Shown: positions 20,822 to 23,121 of the stretch, piece after piece
Layout of the letters: each line of letters opens with the position of its first letter
How positions within the stretch are numbered: the stretch's first letter is position 1
Source of the DNA: Apostichopus leukothele
Taxonomy: Eukaryota > Echinodermata > Holothuroidea > Aspidochirotida > Stichopodidae
Direction of reading: 5' to 3'
Assembly: GCA_010014835.2 (NCBI GenBank)
Contig: JAAAKB020050452.1
Location: 1-23,121 of the forward strand
DNA: 23,121 bases
Made by a program: the position numbers and the translations under genes
The notes under the pieces: model-generated
The model's database searches: none
Seen by the model: the letters and a program-made list of their open reading frames with translations, nothing else
What the model was told of the DNA's origin: nothing

Positions 20822-22072
20822 CTGTCATGAAAATGAACAGCTCTGTTACAACATAGCACTTTGACAGGTTGTTTAAACAGTTCGTTACAAGGTATGACCC
20901 TTTTAACAACAGCACTGATGATCTCTCCATGCAATAATTAAATCCTTCATCAGCAATATGTTGTGGATTGTTTGACCACATTCCACATTGATCAATGAGA
21001 ATTTACATTTGTCATGGTTTTGAATCAGAACAGTGTTAAGCAAAGAGAAATTTCCATCATGATTACAGTGTTAAAGTATGCTGTATAATTCTGGTATTTA
21101 ACAATTCTTAAAACTACTTGATGATACAAAATTAATGCATGTACATGTTCTGCTTTTAGCAATTCTAGCCGTTTTTCGTATAGATATTTGCAATCAAAGG
21201 AGTGGTTACAAATGAAATTCAAACAAGGAAAGTACAGTGCCTAACATTGCAGTTCAGGACAAATTTATAACTGTGGTCTGAAACCGCCAAATTTCTGTTT
21301 GTGTAAAAGTAATTTGGCCTGACCTTTCGATCCTAGCAGGATCTTCTTCAAAGGCTAAAATCATCTTTTTCAAAGGCTTTAGCCTTTGAAGAAGATCCTG
21401 CTAGGATCGAAATGTCAGGCCAACTTACTTTTACACATTCTCCTACACAGGCTCTTTAGTTAATATGCAGTTTGCTAACAGTTTTATTTTATTTTGTTCA
21501 GTTTCAATGCATTGTGATCAATGAACCACGGGAATACACACAAGCAACAAGCAGTCATTAGTTGAACAGCCTTTCAATACATAATTCGTCTATTACTAAT
21601 TTTTTAACAGGTCTAGCATATGTAACGGTGTTATAACACACTGCATGTTATACCGATGAAAGTTTGTCTCTTATTCATAGTACAAACTGGTCAAGCCATG
21701 CACATTGGGTGATTATATCGATACACAATTAACATACGTTAGCTGTATATATCAACCATTATAACATCACGTCCGTTTGGATTTCATATCTGCACCTATT
21801 ACAACAATTCCTAGGCTCTCGTTTTTTTCTTTTTACTTCTGCTGTTATAACAGAATATACAGAAAATTTCGTAGAGCGTGCCGGTTGGTTCTCTCCAGTA
21901 ACAATGTTAAAGTCATAGATACAAATACCTGTTAGTCGAAATGATATGCAGCACATGCATCAGTATTTTCTTTATCAATGATAACAGACTGTGCTAACAT
22001 ATTTCTCAATGGGAAATTTCATATTGATAGTCAATGGATGTCACTAGTTATTAAAGGAATTGTCCCGAGACT
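20822..22072. other. No gene identified apart from the snap-back
   Basis: Either a further intron or sequence 5' of the gene. Open frames at 21025-21222 and 21759-21956 (minus) lack convincing splice partners in the required phase. Confidence 0.5.
21300..21437. mobile_element. Snap-back element, 61-bp arms, with ribozyme-like core
   Basis: Positions 21300-21360 and 21377-21437 are inverted copies matching at 58 of 61 bases around a 16-base spacer. Each arm contains gatcc-tgcta-ggatc, a smaller stem-loop, flanked by ttgaaga and gaaa. That order (TGANGA, stem, GAAA) resembles the catalytic core of hammerhead ribozymes, which Penelope-like retroelements are known to carry in their terminal repeats. 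The first core base is T where C is expected, so activity is doubtful. It may be the joined ends of two elements, or a small non-autonomous copy. Confidence 0.8.
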
Positions 22073-22088
22073 AATGATGATGATGATT

Positions 22089-22146
<58 letters not shown>

Positions 22147-22198
22147 CGGTGACGATGACGGTGACGATGACGATGAAGATGAAGATGATGATGACGAT
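22073..22198. repeat. (ATG/GAT)n microsatellite with (GACGGT) variants
   Basis: An almost pure trinucleotide run, then cgatgacggtgacgatga-type variants. Open frames coding long Met or Asp runs here are the repeat itself. Confidence 0.97.
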
Positions 22199-22675
22199 GT
22201 ATATTACTGTCGTCTTGTTAATTTTTTGGGTTTAACCTTTTAAGGGTATGTTAAGGTATGTTACGCTATGCGACCTGTTAACTATTGCATCATCGAGACT
22301 GCGAAAAAACCATCGTTTAGAGAGTTGACTTGTGCATCTGTTGATTATTCATTAAATCCGTTCTTCGTCCCTCAAATAATGTAGCAAATTAAAATATGAG
22401 ATTACCCATGTAAATGAAATACCCGTCATTTGAAGAAACAAAAAACATCTGGTTCTAACAACAAATCAGATCTGAGAAAATCTTGAGCGAAGTTCCATAA
22501 TTAATCTCACAGTTAGTGACTATCATTATGGTGTGTCACCAACTGCCACATCTTTGGGTGAAATCAAAAGGGATCGAAAATAATTATTTTTAATTAGTAC
22601 TTTGCTTCGAAAGTATTACAGTCACAGGTAAATGAGAGAACTCGTCATTTGATCTCCGCCTGCATGTGCTAAAAA
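22199..22675. other. Sequence between two microsatellites, nothing recognised
   Basis: Unique-looking sequence without an accepted frame. Confidence 0.5.
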
Positions 22676-22929
22676 GATGATGATGATGTTGATGATAATG
22701 ATGATGATGACGACGACGATGACGATGATGATGCTGATGACGACGACGCTGATGATGATGATGACGACGACGACGACGATGATGACGATAATGATGATAA
22801 TGATGATAATAATGATAATAATGATAATGATAATGATCATAATAATAATAATAATAATAATAATAATAGCAATAACAATAACAATAACAATAACAATAAC
22901 AACAATAACAACAATAACAATAATAATAA
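22676..22929. repeat. Compound trinucleotide microsatellite (GAT/GAC, then AAT, then AAC/AAT)
   Basis: The run shifts stepwise from gatgat and gacgac blocks to gataat, aataat and aacaat blocks, as expected for a long array accumulating point changes that then spread. Poly-Met, poly-Ile and His/Tyr frames here are artefacts. Confidence 0.97.
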
Positions 22930-23121
22930 GGGGAACTTACGTTCGAGGAGTGTAGTATATCACTTAGCTCTTTAAATAATGACAAATCTCCTGGCAGTGA
23001 TAGCCTTTCAGCAAATTTTTATAAAAAGTGTTGGCATCATTTGGGGAACTATGTAGTTGACTCTTTAAATTATTCCTACAATCATATCCATCTCTCTCAT
23101 GAACAATCCAGAGGCATTATT
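22930..23121 (+). mobile_element. LINE reverse transcriptase, N-terminal part, cut by window end
   Basis: 64 open codons run to the window edge, starting GELTFEECSISLSSL. They include NNDKSPGSDSLSANFY and then LSHEQSRGII. This matches the segment before the first reverse-transcriptase motif in L1/Tx1-like LINEs (E-SLNNKSPG-DG--AEFYK-FW...LS--QRRG-I). Gly is replaced by Ser after SPGSD, and the residue order is otherwise well kept. The element starts abruptly at the microsatellite, so it is probably 5' truncated. No stop is seen in the visible part. Confidence 0.88.

Noticed and set aside
21759-21956. 65-residue minus-strand frame and a nearby KILMHVLHIIST segment with donor AACAG|GTATTT
   Set aside because: The end phase does not fit the exon at 20821 and the acceptors are weak.
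22590-22985. Long open frames coding Met, Ile, Tyr or His runs on both strands
   Set aside because: They are direct translations of the trinucleotide microsatellite.

Overview
This is intronic, AT-rich, repeat-laden animal DNA. Exons are short, introns are long and GT-AG, and the spacer DNA holds diverged tandem repeats, snap-back sequences and LINE relics. Repeats that pair 'gtatgaagttcat'-type and 'tatggtgacctcaa'-type segments, together with many TAGGCCTA words, remind me of echinoderm or other invertebrate deuterostome genomes. That assignment is an impression, not a result.

The main content is one gene on the minus strand, covering nearly the whole window. Its 3' end lies at the left (stop codon at 850-852, AATAAA at 649-654). 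I reconstructed a chain of exons from splice sites, open frames and matching intron phases. Eleven exons from 14238 down to 850 total 1332 nt, exactly 444 codons including the stop. Three further exons (17650-17893, 19133-19173, 20778-20821) join in phase to the 5' side and add 109 codons; a 15-nt microexon at 14901-14915 is possible. The 5' end of the gene is not identified and probably lies beyond the window. The predicted product is the C-terminal part (about 550 residues) of a large, mostly helical, soluble-looking protein with a Pro/Ser-rich linker. I do not recognise the family and give no symbol.

Layout from left to right: 1-115, a 33-bp tandem repeat beyond the gene's 3' end; 630-5002, the last six exons in fairly compact spacing; 5060-5380, a roughly 80-bp minisatellite; 6072-6185, a duplicated G-rich block; 7460-7735, a LINE relic; 7822-8691, two exons; 8692-12555, a long intron with three separate tandem-repeat fields; 12556-14238, three exons; 14340-14765, a roughly 150-bp repeat; 16.1 and 17.57 kb, related hairpins; 17650-20821, three 5' exons; 21300-21437, a near-perfect 61-bp-arm snap-back; 22073-22198 and 22676-22929, trinucleotide microsatellites; 22930-23121, the start of a LINE reverse transcriptase on the plus strand that runs off the window.

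No tRNA, rRNA, CRISPR or second host gene is supported. Almost all long open frames outside the exon chain are chance frames or translated microsatellites.
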